This document shows positions 29,740-40,621 of a stretch of DNA of 64,000 nucleotides, piece by piece; the first letter of the stretch is position 1; every line of letters begins with the position of its first letter. The DNA is from Spodoptera frugiperda (taxonomy: Eukaryota; Arthropoda; Insecta; Lepidoptera; Noctuidae), in NCBI RefSeq assembly GCF_023101765.2, contig NC_064225.1, positions 2,976,001 to 3,040,000 on the forward strand, given 5' to 3'. The notes beneath the pieces were generated by a model. The model was not told the origin of the DNA, ran no database searches, and saw only the letters and a list, made by a program, of their open reading frames with translations. The translations under genes were made by a program, and so were the position numbers.

Positions 29740-32700
29740 TAGTCTGTCTCACGAATGTTTCAAATATCATGTAAAATTGTGTTCTCTCCTAAACTTCTTG
29801 TGCTCGACAGGGTCCACATTGTGTCCTAGTTAAGTTTACCACCAAAGCCCTACATGGGGAAAGCAATAAAGAATTGAGTATTGAACTAGAGAATGTGAAG
29901 AGACTTTTCTTCATATACATATAAGTATATTCCAATAATGTTCATTCGTCAGTGTCTCGAGTTCTTCATTCATCCAATTATTGCCAATGGGAATAATTAC
30001 AAAAATCTTGAGTTTCTTAATCTGTTCATTAATCGCACAGTATCTAAAATTGAACTAGAGATATGTCAATAATGAACTTATTTTTAGACGGTTAAAGGAC
30101 TCCCTCCATTTTTCATTTTCATTTTCAGACGACATTTTTCATTAAAATAATTATCTTCTAGCATCCTTAAGTACTCTCATTCGTAATGAACAGTTATAAA
30201 TCTACAAAGGTATAGATACAGATATCCAATTAAGACAATTGAATGTAGGTAAGTGTTATTTAGTTGTTGGCTTCAGTCCAGCCGCTAATTGTGCGGTTTG
30301 TGACCTAAAAGCTAAAACTTATTACCCTTGTATACCAACCCAAGGACTGTGGGCAAAAGGACCAATTGTAATTTATTTTGAAAAGGATTTCAATCTATTA
30401 CGAAATACCTAAAGTCTTATTTGCTTTGACAGGTAGAATGATTTTTGATTTGTTGGATTTGTGAAGATGTTTAATTCAATATTTGAAAAATATAAGGAAA
30501 ATTACTTTCTTCCGAGGAAAAAGGCTTTAGTAAATTTCGCGATCTAAAAATAAAATTAATCTTTTTAAACATTTTCTTTGTATACTGGTAGCTGGTATAG
30601 ATGGTATAATATATATTCATCGTAAATATGATACTCGTTAAACACAATGTAAGACAATATAATGTACCAAATTAGCAATTAGTAGTCTAAGCCTTAAAAC
30701 ATAACAAAATACATCACAATTTTAGTATAATTAATTTATTGCGGTTGAACATGAGTTGACACTCTTCAACATCAGCAAATTAAGCATACCATTTGCGGTT
30801 CAAAGGACCACTTGTAATTCAATTTATGATCATTAGGCTTTTAGGACCAAATACCTAAATAAATTAATTTAACCTAGTACTAATACGCCTAAAAGTTCAA
30901 ATATTAATAGTAACTAATACAGTCAAACAACTTAATCTAATTCGCTGTCTATACCAACAAACCGACGAAGATTTGTGAATACCTAATTCCACAAAGCAAC
31001 CTATGAATAATATCTCTAGTATAAATTAAACCTGTCTTTCAGCCTTCAGCCCCTTTTAAATTAAAATACCTTGGCATATGTAATTTTCTTGAATTTCTCA
31101 AGGGAGGTGTGTTTAATACTCTCTGTTACGTAATATGGAGGCGGTGGCTCAATGTTAGGAAAAGTTTCTGTGGTAGTTGTCGGCTTAATTAGCTAACGAC
31201 ATGTTAGATTTAAATTATTTTAGAGATCTCTTCAAGGTTGAATGTATCTTTTAACGTTTTTGTGTTGTAATGAATTTGTTTGAAGAGGTTTTGTTTATTA
31301 AATAAGACTAGCTTTTTAGGGTCTTGCTCTTAATTATTCTGTCTGGATCCAGGTCTTATTTTAGCGACAATTCCTAGAATTATTAACACATTTCCTGAAG
31401 TCGTATTTAAAGTCGTTTACTTATCATTCTTCGAGTCACAGTTTTAGAACATACCTAACTCCAAAATGTTAATAAAATGGCTAAATGTTTATCTAGAATT
31501 TAATACAAAAATACGTTGTTTTTTAATCCAACAACTATACCCGTAGAGTTTGGCGATCGACTAAACAAACAAGTAAACAATCTTTGTCATTACATTTATT
31601 TACCAAAGATTTATCCTATTTTTCTAAGAAGACGGGAAAATGGCTAGGTAGTGTTTATTTTATCCAGGTAATAGGGAGTGAAACTTGGTTTACAGACCAG
31701 AATTTTCGTATATAACTAGAAAATTTTATATTACTTTTATCGCTTACTGCTTAGACTACACACGAATGCTTTGTTGATACCTAGTTAGGAACTATAAAGA
31801 AGGTAAAGTTCTTCAGAATCCGAAAGCAAACTTTCAAGGCTAATGTATAGACATTTCTTCAAAATATCTAGTACGCCACCAGCCATTCAAACCTTATCTA
31901 AACGAACGAAAAATGCGACACTAAGGACCACAAAAAAGTTTTCTTTATACCAAACATTTGATACAAAAGCCACATCTTGAGTGTACCAAACAAAAGACGG
32001 CGTATGATTTCGATCTCCTAACATTTTGTCTTAGTCCCACGAAAATAAGTAAGTCCTAAGGTAATAGGACACCGTAATTATAGAGGACAAGTTCCAAGTA
32101 TTCGAGAAAGTGGTCCTTTGTAAGTAGGCTTCGTGAAATAGGATATTCTGTACATATTCTAATGTAATTGACTGTTGTGTCGGTTTAGTAGTTGCTGATG
32201 TGAGAGGTTTGGTCCAATTATTTTATAGGACCGGGTTTTACTGACGATATTCAATTTTGAATAATGGTCCCAGAGGTTTAAATTTGTATTGACATTGGGT
32301 AGCATAAACGAAAAATGCGCGAAAAGTATAGTATGTCTAATAATTTATATAAACTATGATTTGTGCTCCGTTAAAATCATAGCCGTGCTATAAATTTATA
32401 CTTTACTGGTATAAACAGTAGAAGAAAACCTGTACAATACACCTCTAACAATCTTTTTACGAAAATACCAAACCTGATATTACATTATGTATATTTCATA
32501 AACAGAATCTAGGGCTGTTTCATGTGTGCGGATCAAAGGACCGAAGTGTTTCAAATATTCCTGACCGATTCGAATTTTTCTGGATAAACGTTGGGTAATA
32601 CACGTCAGATCAGAATCCTTGTGACGCCAATATTCACCCTGTACGAACAATTCTAAAAATCTGTTCCATTTTCTGTGAGATAAATAATATCCTAGGATTT

Positions 32701-32999
32701 TCTCTAAATATTCTAGTGTTTTCTTCAAAATCTTATAACAATGTAATGTAGTACCTAGACTCTTGTATTATGCATATTGATTTTATATAGTAGCCGGTGA
32801 CTGTATTGGTATAAGACGGTTTTACTTAATCAGACTATATAGGGCCTAATTTTGGACTTCCAAATTAATGCTATGGAAATAGATAGTCATAATTATAAAT
32901 CTTAGATTGGCGCAAAATGGACAAGGTTTTGTAACTTGTAAACTTTTTAGCCATCAATAATGTTATGAATCTGTAAGCTATTCTAAAAGAAATATTATC
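29740..32999. other. Long repeat-poor interval
   Basis: About 3.2 kb with none of the SINE or MITE families. AAGGACC/GGTCCTT motifs recur (30355, 30803, 31922, 32111, 32534). One 82-codon minus-strand frame is listed separately. Confidence 0.45.
32480..32728 (-). other. Open frame of 82 codons, gene-like composition, unproven
   Basis: Starts MKKTLEYLEKILGYYLSHRK and ends DSVYEIYIM before TAA. Composition (Trp, His, Arg, Glu well represented) is less simple than other chance frames here, and it lies in a repeat-poor stretch. I recognise no domain. There is an AG (TTATAAG) just upstream but no strong pyrimidine tract. It could be a terminal exon, an old captured fragment or chance. Confidence 0.2.
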
Positions 33000-33001
33000 G
33001 T

Positions 33002-33050
33002 CACTCTTTTACACCCAACAGGGGTAGGCAGAGATGCACATTATGGACTA
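33002..33050 (-). mobile_element. SINE-D 3'-end fragment
   Basis: TTACACCCAACAGGGGTAGG then CAGAGATGCACATTATGG corresponds to the last 40 bp of SINE-D. Confidence 0.5.
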
Positions 33051-33051
33051 C

Positions 33052-33600
33052 AATATACATGTAACTACTACTGTAAAATCAAAATCCGTACCTTTTTAGT
33101 AATCCATAAGTATCGTTTCCCTTCCAACTCCCACGGGACAGAGATATATGTAAGAAAATTCTGTAATAAAAACTTCAGGTGTAAGAATCCATTGTGGAGG
33201 CAAAGCACGGTGTTTCACCCCATACTCGTCACGTAGACTAGTGTGATTCGCAAACGACAAATCACGATGGGGTTACGTTTCATGAATAATTTCGCAGTTA
33301 CAAACTTCGGTACTGCGAAGTTTAAGTTCGCTTTGGGAATGCGTCGTGAGTTTTTCTTGTTTTTTTTTTTATTATTTGTTTATTGAGGAAGTTTTGGTGT
33401 ATATGGTCCTTTTTTTTAGTTTGGGTGAGTTTAGAATTATTTTTAGGTGATGAATGATAGTTGCAATGGTGGAAAGGTTGTTGGTCTTTGGTTCCGAATT
33501 ATGTATTTCTTTTCTTTTTATAATTGCATCGTATTTTGAAATCTTCGTGTTTCCTCAACGAATAAGTCAACGAATAAGCCAATGATTTTTCGAATTCTCA
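33052..33600. other. No assigned feature
   Basis: Contains an inverted pair around 33290-33325 (TCGCAGTTACAAACTTC / TACTGCGAAGTTTAAG). Otherwise unassigned. Confidence 0.4.
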
Positions 33601-33602
33601 GT

Positions 33603-33797
33603 CATCATCATTATCATGAGCCTGTTCTCTTGTCGCTCTACAATGGCACGCCATTGAGCTCGATCTTCAGCTCTTTGCATCTAACCACTACCAGTCTACT
33701 TGCTATACTACGCTTGCCTAGATACAGTATCCACTCTAGAACACGTTGACCCCAACGGTCATCGGTTCTTCGACAAATGTAATCTTCAATTCTATTT
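33603..33797 (-). pseudogene. Second LINE RT C-terminal remnant, diverged
   Basis: On the minus strand: CRRTDDRWGQRVLEW, then after a frame change AEDRAQWRAIVERQENR, then an ATGATAATGATGATGA tail. This is the same protein region as at 12.03 kb (DGRWG..VLEW..) but from a different lineage, since its last residues are of the RAQWRAIVE type. At least one frameshift; 5' truncated. Confidence 0.7.
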
Positions 33798-33887
33798 TCA
33801 GTACCCAATTGTAATGTGTGATGTCTGAAATTATATACGAAGCTATGGTTATAGGAGATATTTTTAGAATTTTATTATAGAGTAATG

Positions 33888-33947
33888 TAGGTATTATAAG
33901 TTATGTGAGTAAGCCTATAATATAAGCCAATAATATAATAATTAGTG
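33888..33947. mobile_element. MITE-J right-arm fragment
   Basis: TATGTGAGTAAGCCTATAAT, then AAGCCAATAATATAATAATT, resembles the MITE-J right terminus, partly repeated. Confidence 0.45.
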
Positions 33948-33949
33948 TA

Positions 33950-34515
33950 TTATATGTTTTGAATAGATAAGTATACTCAAAACCAGGTTTATTCAGGAGT
34001 ACTGATATTATGTGGTCCTAAGTTAAAATATTTTCTTAAAAAAATATTAAAACGTGTTTCTTTATACAACTTTATTTTAAACCTAGTTCAGCTTTTTCAA
34101 CACAAATAAAGGTAAACACTCGAAAATTTCCATAGAGACCATTTAACAAATAAATTACGTTTCGAAATAAAAACACCCACTATGTAATATTTATAAATAT
34201 ATATATAAAAGAAACAAGTTCCAATTACCTTTTCAAATGGCTGACAATGGAATTTTCTTTACAATAGCTTCAGTATGCCAATTAAATCAATTATTTGGCC
34301 CCAAATCTCTATTAATTAAATAAATTGTAACAATTAATAATTGCTCTTCAACAGATTAGAGAAACGAAAATTAAAGGCAACTAGTTATTATTGAATAATA
34401 GGCTCTTTGGTGATGTAAAATCTTTAGGACGGTGGTACACTTAGCTTAGTTACAAAATAAATAATTTTGAAGGGTACCGGTACAGTGCAAAACAAACATT
34501 TAATTTTTGCACGCC
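33950..34515. other. No assigned feature
   Basis: AT-rich spacer. Confidence 0.4.
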
Positions 34516-34519
34516 TTTT

Positions 34520-34660
34520 TATGACGTTCGTGGTTTGTCAAACTATGGGTTGCGAGCCATTGATAGGTTGCAAGCCGATTTTTAGTGGCCTGGTAGAAAG
34601 ACATACGGTACTAACCAACCGTTCTGTATTTTATTGGCAACGGTTTAATTCCTTGAAGGT
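34520..34660. repeat. Possible hAT-type noncoding fragment
   Basis: GTTTGTCAAACTATGGGTTG, CGAGCCATTGATAGGTTGCA and AGCCGATTTTTAGTGG recall a widespread repeat with the phrase 'tgggtcgcgacccattgatgggtcgcaagcc'. Only one copy here and recognised from memory. Confidence 0.3.
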
Positions 34661-34711
34661 AGAAAGGTGGTCCAGAGTTCAGGATCTTAATACATGATGT
34701 TAAAGGATTAG

Positions 34712-34800
34712 CGCTGCCCATGGATACAACCGCAACACTAGAGGAGTCACAGGTGCATATTCATTAGCGGTATTGCGTGGTGAATGTCGCACTGCTACTC
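34712..34800 (-). mobile_element. LINE/SINE-A tail scrap joined to MITE-J scrap
   Basis: GCTGCCCATGGATACAACCG and GAGGAGTCACAGGTGCAT (inverted SINE-A/LINE tail) run into TAGCGGTATTGCGTGGTGAA and GTCGCACTGCTAC (MITE-J centre). Confidence 0.45.
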
Positions 34801-34801
34801 T

Positions 34802-35115
34802 TACTTTTGGTTATAATATGAAGTTAATTATGGGACATTTTTTAAAATAGAAAACTAGAAAAAACAGACCCGCTTGCTATATACTTAGCTTCCTGTGACT
34901 TACTTTTCACCTATAGGTGTATAATAACATTTTCTTTCATGAAAACCCAATGTCTTAGAAGACTGAACAGCTGTGACGGACTAGTCACTTCTAAAACTGA
35001 CTACGGAAGGGTAACAACCGATATTCACTCATACGCACCATTGAACGCCTTTGTTATGGCCGTTTTAAGGCTCGTTTACGCACGTCTATTGTATGATGTA
35101 CACAAAACTCCACAT
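34802..35115. other. No assigned feature
   Basis: A 69-codon plus-strand frame from 34939 runs into the foldback element and is not treated as coding. Confidence 0.35.
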
Positions 35116-35116
35116 C

Positions 35117-35202
35117 AAGGTATACAATCCAGTGTAAACTGGCCGTAGATTGTGAGGAAAGGTCATACAAAGCAAGACCATGATATACTGGTTTGTATAA
35201 CT
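35117..35202. mobile_element. Foldback element V, copy 1
   Basis: GGTATACAATCCAGTGTAAA at the left pairs with ATACTGGTTTGTATAACTC at the right. Centre AGGTCATACAAAGCAAGACC. Other copies at 51.10, 52.54 and 56.77 kb. Confidence 0.65.
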
Positions 35203-35406
35203 CAATATGTAGCTATGTGTGCATAGGTACATACTTAGGTCTATTAGAGATACTAGTTACAGGATTATTTGGCCTTTTTGTTAGTAAGTCTTTGATCCCT
35301 AGTCTTAGGTAAAGCCTACGATTTTATAGGGACTAGCAATCGAACTATATCTAGTACATTGTTTTGGTATTTTTTCTTAGAATAGTTAGATACAAATAAA
35401 GCAAAA

Positions 35407-35592
35407 TTTTTTTAAGGGGGAAATTAATCCAATGCGTTCTCCCGCCTTGGGCGCGGCAAGAGGGAGTGTCAGACTCTTACTGACTAAAAACCACCCCGTT
35501 CCTACTTCTGCCCTTCGAGCCGGATCCCAGGTAACTCCAGATCAGGCATCAGCCCTATTGGGCCCTATCTGTGGTGGAAATGCAGCCTCATA
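35407..35592 (-). mobile_element. SINE-B copy
   Basis: Poly-T, AATTAATCCAATGCGTTCTC, CTTGGGCGCGGCAAGAGGGA, AACCACCCCGTTCCTACTTC, CATCAGCCCTATTGGGCCCT. The 5' part is missing. Confidence 0.75.
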
Positions 35593-35594
35593 TA

Positions 35595-35995
35595 AGTTAA
35601 TTTCAATATATTGTCTACATACATAGTTCATTCACAAAATAAATACTCTAATTATATTGTTTCACCAATTTTTAATCGTTGTTTGGTAACTGCAAAAGTA
35701 ACGAATAAAAGCTACCTACGTTAAAAAAACCGGCTTTTATCATAAGAAAAGTACTTCAGTTGCTATGTCAATTTACAAGGTAAAATTTTCTTATGTTAAT
35801 ACAAATTAGACCGCGGGCAACTATGTGTAGGTATGAATAAATTATTCCTTATCTTTCTACTTCAAACTTTAATGTTTTGCCAACAAAGTGATCGTGTAAA
35901 TAAGAACCACATTTTCTTGTCCTTGAATTGTGTAATGAATATTAATTTGTCTTTTTATATAACTTTGTTACGTAAGGATGAAAAATCATTAAATA
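35595..35995. other. No assigned feature
   Basis: AT-rich spacer. Confidence 0.4.
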
Positions 35996-35999
35996 ATGT

Positions 36000-36235
36000 A
36001 GGAGGAGTGTAAAACTCTTGCTGACTAAAAACCACCCCGTTTCTACTCCTGCTTTAAGCTGGAGCCCCGGTAAACCCGCTAGATAGTCCGCAGCTCCGGA
36101 TCAGGCATCAGCCTTACTGGCCCCCATATGTAGTGGCCTAGCTCTAAAAGACGCACGGAACGCAACGCAACGCATGCATTGGGTCTGGTCTGGTCGGGCG
36201 ACGAGCTACCCTTGCTCGCAGTCCACAGACTCGTA
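36000..36235 (-). mobile_element. SINE-B 5' two-thirds
   Basis: ACTAAAAACCACCCCGTTTC, GGAGCCCCGGTAAACCCGCT, CAGCTCCGGATCAGGCATCA, TCTGGTCTGGTCGGGCGACG, CTTGCTCGCAGTCCACAGAC. The poly-A end is missing, making it complementary to the other copies in showing the 5' end. Confidence 0.75.
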
Positions 36236-36299
36236 CATACGGTAGCCGGAGGACGTCTCATGATCCTGCTGCAGGACTGTGTTGGTAGAACTCAACTAC

Positions 36300-36560
36300 A
36301 CAGTTTTTAAAGCAAATCTATATATTAATACGTGATGCAAAAACTTTATACTTCTTTTTACGAAAATTGCGCGGACGTAGGAGCATAAAATTTGGTACAC
36401 TTATAGTTTATGTGTAGGAGAAGTACGGAACGCTAATATTTTTCAATAATAATGCTTATAAAGTACATTAAATCAATAAATAAAACATTACACACACATG
36501 CATAGTATCTGATCGTATTTGACAAAACGTCAAAATTGACAGACATTGCGATGATATTCT
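36300..36560. repeat. Probable interspersed repeat, single copy here
   Basis: ATATTAATACGTGATGCAAA and ACGAAAATTGCGCGGACGTA are phrases I recall from many moth sequences. No second copy in the window, so class and limits are uncertain. Confidence 0.35.
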
Positions 36561-36561
36561 C

Positions 36562-37150
36562 ACGTCTTATATGAATAGAGTTTTATAAAAGAGTTTGTTT
36601 GAGTTTGAGTTATATAAAAATTATCCATGAACGTATGTTAAGTGGTATTGTAAATTAAATCGTATATGGTCGAATTTCGGCCACTAGGCGACCACTAGTT
36701 TATTGAAACGTATGATTCGCTGATGTGATGCTGAATGTCATACAGGGAATGTGGTGTAATTATTATTATAACCTTCTGTCTGTAACCTTCAACACATTAA
36801 AGGTGAAGCTATATATATGTATATCCTCGTGGGACAAAACAACTTCTATAGCCTACACGAAGTCCAATACACCAAACTGACTATGTCACCGACCTTTATT
36901 TATTCCCAAATTGGGCCGATCAATTATTTAAAGTATAATTAAACTTGTTAGATTGTTACTCAAACTTGAGAATTGGTTTTTGATTCGTTGTTAATCTGTT
37001 AAGCTATCGATTGGCTCGACTTTAACGTCCATTGTAAATAAATAAGTACTAAAGTAGAGTAATGTGGAAGTACTAATAGTTGAATGGGGTTTTAAAGGGT
37101 TAATAATGTATGTGTTAATTACCTACACATACGTTCTGCGGGTGACTGAG
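36562..37150. other. No assigned feature
   Basis: AT-rich spacer. Confidence 0.4.
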
Positions 37151-37160
37151 TGGGGGAGTT

Positions 37161-37232
37161 CGAAATAAAGAAAGAAAGGAAAATAATTTCTTTCTTTCGA
37201 GAATCCGGAGCTGTGGACAGCTCCGGATTCTC
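37161..37232. repeat. Two adjacent hairpins at a SINE-B boundary
   Basis: AAAGAAAGAAA/TTTCTTTCTTT (37167-37177 with 37187-37197), then a perfect 16-bp stem GAGAATCCGGAGCTGT/ACAGCTCCGGATTCTC (37199-37214 with 37217-37232). The second stem duplicates SINE-B sequence in inverse orientation. Confidence 0.8.
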
Positions 37233-37327
37233 TGAAGGGGTAGGTTACCTAGCGGGTTTACCGGGGCTCTAGCTCGAAAAGCAAAAGGAATGGGGTGGTT
37301 TTTAGTCTGTGAGAGTCTGACACTAAG
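37217..37327 (+). mobile_element. SINE-B fragment
   Basis: GTAGGTTACCTAGCGGGTTT, ACCGGGGCTCTAGCTCGAAA, GGGGTGGTTTTTAGTCTGTG, AGAGTCTGACACT. The 3' part with the poly-A is absent. Confidence 0.7.
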
Positions 37328-37329
37328 TA

Positions 37330-37900
37330 TTTTATATGTACAGTCTCACCTAACTTTTAAATAACAACAAAATATAATTACGCAATAAGGTAAAATTACA
37401 TAAACTTAATTAATCATTGATTAAAATTAATTTGCTAATTGTCTACAAGACGGAAGCTGCCATCTTATAACGAACGGTTTCTCTTAATTAAAGTGCTTTC
37501 TAATATTATAAGAGATATTTTGTTTACACATATTAAGGAAAAATTACTTGTTTACCTACTCAAATGGAAAGGAGGTATAGTTTTTTGTTTAATACTTTTT
37601 GTAAATGAGACTCTTGATGATTTCGTGACTTTATAAGTATAACTCTTTTAAGTAATTTATAGCTTTTTTATTCGCTCATAGCAACATATATTTAAGTTAT
37701 GAGTGCGTTCTTCCTTCACTTCTCTGTGCCAGTTTGCCAGGTGGCAAAGGTCTTCTCCAATTTTCTCCATTCTGGCTTTTCTATGGCCACTCTACCTCAA
37801 GTTATTCCCGCGACTTGTCTGATGTCTGAAAATTTTTAAGTAAACTACGTTTAAAAAAACGAACTGCTCTCTTTGAAGTTAGGGTATACTGAAAACTGTT
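37330..37900. other. No assigned feature
   Basis: AT-rich spacer. Confidence 0.4.
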
Positions 37901-37904
37901 CCCA

Positions 37905-38022
37905 AATGTAACAAACAATTTTCTAAAAATCGAATCATAATCGGTTTGGTCAATCGTGAGATAGGTCGTGACATACACATACGATACATAACTTTTTCTT
38001 TTTTGAAGTCGGTTAAAATAAT
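37905..38022. repeat. Repeat U fragment, diverged
   Basis: ATCGGTTTGGTCAATCGTGA, GACATACACATACGATACAT and TTTTTTGAAGTCGGTTAAAA, in the order of the family. Confidence 0.5.
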
Positions 38023-38024
38023 AA

Positions 38025-38570
38025 TAGCGTAATTATAGGCAAACCTTTTGTAAAATACCTTTGGAAAAGTTTTAAACATCATGGTCATTGACACTATAAG
38101 TAATTAGACATTAAAGTGAGGTCACATGTGGTCAAAGCACTTGAATCAGTCATAAAATATCGAAAACTTGAAACAAATTTCCCTATAATACACAGAATAA
38201 ACATATTTCCCTACAAATTCTAATTACCTCCACAATTCTAGACTCCATGCTAATAGTAAAAACTTTGAACTCGAAACCTTAATAATGATTTACTCAACGA
38301 GAACCTGAATCCGACCTGCTGTTGCGTAATTGCGACCGCTCGGCAAGTCGAGTCCCATTTGATAGGCAAGGTATATAAATCTTTAAAGGAATATTTTAAA
38401 AAATATTCCAGAAAAGTCTAGAATATTCTACAGAGTTTCCACTCTAGAATGCGAAAGATAATCCTATTTGTATTCGGGTGGCTTTCAAAGAATTTGTGAG
38501 GTCTAGATTCTGCTTAGACCTACCTTTTAGGCTTAAAAAAGTAGAAACTTTTTCGTCTTTATTTCTTTTG
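38025..38570. other. No assigned feature
   Basis: Contains TTTAAAGGAATATTTTAAAA / AATATTCCAG-type short palindromes near 38380-38410. Otherwise nothing. Confidence 0.4.
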
Positions 38571-38576
38571 GTTAAG

Positions 38577-38883
38577 TGTGTTTTTCCACCAGAGATGTGC
38601 TATGCTACATTGCTGTGGTTGTGTTTGACTACCACCTATCATATATTGGTACACATAAAACACACTCGTGGAAACAGACTCAACTATGCTATGTTTTTTA
38701 TATGGGAAAATGCGTATTATATGTATAATACGCATTTTCCCTGTACTATCGATACATCGTATACTCGAACTGCGCAATTTCCTCGTATAGCTACATAGCT
38801 TAGTATCAGTCACACAGTTTCACAGCTTAGCTATCCTACATCTTCGTAGCATAGCTTATAGCACATCTCTGGTGGAAAAGCAC
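38577..38883 (-). mobile_element. MITE-H copy 1, with an internal perfect hairpin
   Basis: Inverted ends TTTTTCCACCAGAGATGTGC and GCACATCTCTGGTGGAAAAG. Matches 41926-42218 in opposite orientation along its length. A perfect 18-bp hairpin (38704-38721 with 38724-38741) sits where copy 2 has different sequence. The 106-codon frame across the element is a by-product. Confidence 0.8.
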
Positions 38884-38885
38884 CC

Positions 38886-39283
38886 TCATTCATTTAAATT
38901 ATTTGTAAGGGAATATTTTATTTAGGTGCTGACACTCTGAAAGCTTGTAGTTTTCGCGTATTCGAAGGACGAATCTCGAAATACACTTATTTGCGATTTA
39001 TTTGGTCAAGCTTTGAGTTAAATCGCTTTAAAATAGCTGGTCAAACAGAAATTAAATATTCCTATTTTTGCTGACGTCTGACACAATTGAGCTATGATTT
39101 CTTCATTCAATTTTGAACTGTTTACAAACGATTTAGGTTTAAATTTCTGTTCGTTTAGGCGTCTTTGCTGTATCTATTATTGGAAGCAAGTATAACAGAC
39201 AGCTCACGCATAGGACACACTAAGTTTTAAGTTTTTCCGTTGTGCTTGGCGACTGGACTTCTTCCAGTTGTGCAGTCTCTCTG
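38886..39283. other. No assigned feature
   Basis: AT-rich spacer. Confidence 0.4.
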
Positions 39284-39284
39284 T

Positions 39285-39648
39285 AGGCTTAAGTCACTCT
39301 GTCTTCTGCCTTAAATTCACCAAGGAATGTGAAAACCATCGTTTTCATTTTCTTCTCCTTTAATAATATTTTCTGATTTATTTCGTTGCGGGATCCAAGA
39401 TAGTCATTCATGTCCCTGGGACGCGCCGGACTTCAATGTTCCGGTGTTTTCATGGTTGTATTTACTGTAGATCCTAGCTTACAGGAGTTGCAGCGGTTTT
39501 GGGAGGTTGTGGCGGGCTTGTTACAAAAAAGACGATTTAGGTTTCCTATTATGGATGTGTCTACTGTAGATCCTAGTTTACAAAAGTTGCAGCGGTATTG
39601 GAAGGATGTGGTGGGCTTGATCCAAAAAATAGGTATCCTGTTACAATA
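39285..39648 (+). repeat. Repeat L, copy 2, with a 99-bp in-frame tandem unit
   Basis: Shares the GTTGCGGGATCCAAGATAGT and CAATGTTCCGGTGTTTTCAT blocks with copies at 6.75 and 47.92 kb. The unit starting at 39452 is repeated from 39551, offset 99 bp. Both read TVDPSLQ-x-LQR-x-W in the same frame. Confidence 0.75.
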
Positions 39649-39649
39649 A
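39410..39649 (+). other. 79-codon frame with two 33-residue repeats, within repeat L
   Basis: Begins MSLGRAGLQCSGVFMVV. The repeat units are FTVDPSLQELQRFWEVVAGL and STVDPSLQKLQRYWKDVVGL, 33 codons apart. Most differences between the units keep similar residues. Copy 1 at 6.9 kb keeps one unit before a stop, and copy 3 at 48.08 kb is interrupted inside it. I do not recognise the peptide. It may be a remnant of a mobile-element protein or of a multicopy host gene, or a frame kept open by chance. Confidence 0.3.
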
Positions 39650-39651
39650 CC

Positions 39652-40530
39652 TGTAGCAAGTAACACAAAAAATAGAACCACAGTATAACCATTACAGATG
39701 CTCGTCATTTATTCTATCAAAATAGTTTCTATTTAATTAAAATGTTGGGAGTCCGGTAATTACAGTTGGGGTCTCTTATGTAATAGCTGAGTTCGTAAAG
39801 TTCTCGACAACTGGCAGTACTTGTAGTTCTCGTTGTAATTATTTAACAGGTAACTTCAATGTTGGGAGAGCTCTGTTACTATTAAATAATAAGTCTTAAG
39901 CACCTACCTTACGTACTTTGGACAAGAGCAAAGTTTTTGAGGGCACTACGTTTTGTGAACTTCAGAACTCAGAACAGTTGTTTTGTTATTATTATAATTA
40001 GGTATTATTTTAGTATAGGAGTGTTTAGTTTGTAGTTGTTATTCGTCGTGGCTGTAGGGTAAATTAGTTGCTGTGAGTGGTGTGGATAAAATACTTAGAT
40101 GATAGTTTTAAAAATACAAAATTTTAGTGTGAAGCATTCTCACATTTATGTTGTAAGCGCATTTAAATACCTAATAAGACATTTTATTGAGGCAGTTTCA
40201 ACAAGCGAACAGTTTTTCAGTAAATTACTAATGTTCCTAATTACACAGAATGTTATTTTTTTAACTATTATCTACGTACAAAATAATACAATTAATTAAT
40301 AATCACCCAATCTATTAGATACAGCAATCATTGTGTCGGTAGTCGTATCTGCCAATGGCATTATAGTCAAAAATATAGACCAACACCTGAGTAGGTTAAC
40401 GTTAGATGGTTTGGTCAAGAGCCTGATGCAGAAAGCAGTACTTCTGGACATGGCGCGTATTATCCGGACATTTCTCTTGTTACTGGTGGGTTACTGCTTT
40501 TTATATTTTTAAATGTCTTTTTTTATAATA
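39652..40530. other. No assigned feature
   Basis: AT-rich spacer; small frames unsupported. Confidence 0.4.
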
Positions 40531-40533
40531 AAG

Positions 40534-40619
40534 CTTTGACTGCCAATAGAAAACTGTTGAAGGCAAATCCTCCGCTAACGTCGGTCACCGGTGACCACCA
40601 CGATGTTCAATGTGTTAAT
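40534..40619 (+). repeat. Repeat K, copy 2
   Basis: Nearly identical to 13184-13270, including the GGTCACCGGTGACC palindrome and the CCACGATGTTCAATGTGTTA end. Confidence 0.8.
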
Positions 40620-40621
40620 AT

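Noticed and set aside
38478..38813. Overlapping frames of 106 (+) and 84 (-) codons
   Set aside because: Both lie across the inverted-repeat MITE-H. Frames on both strands are expected from its palindromic structure.
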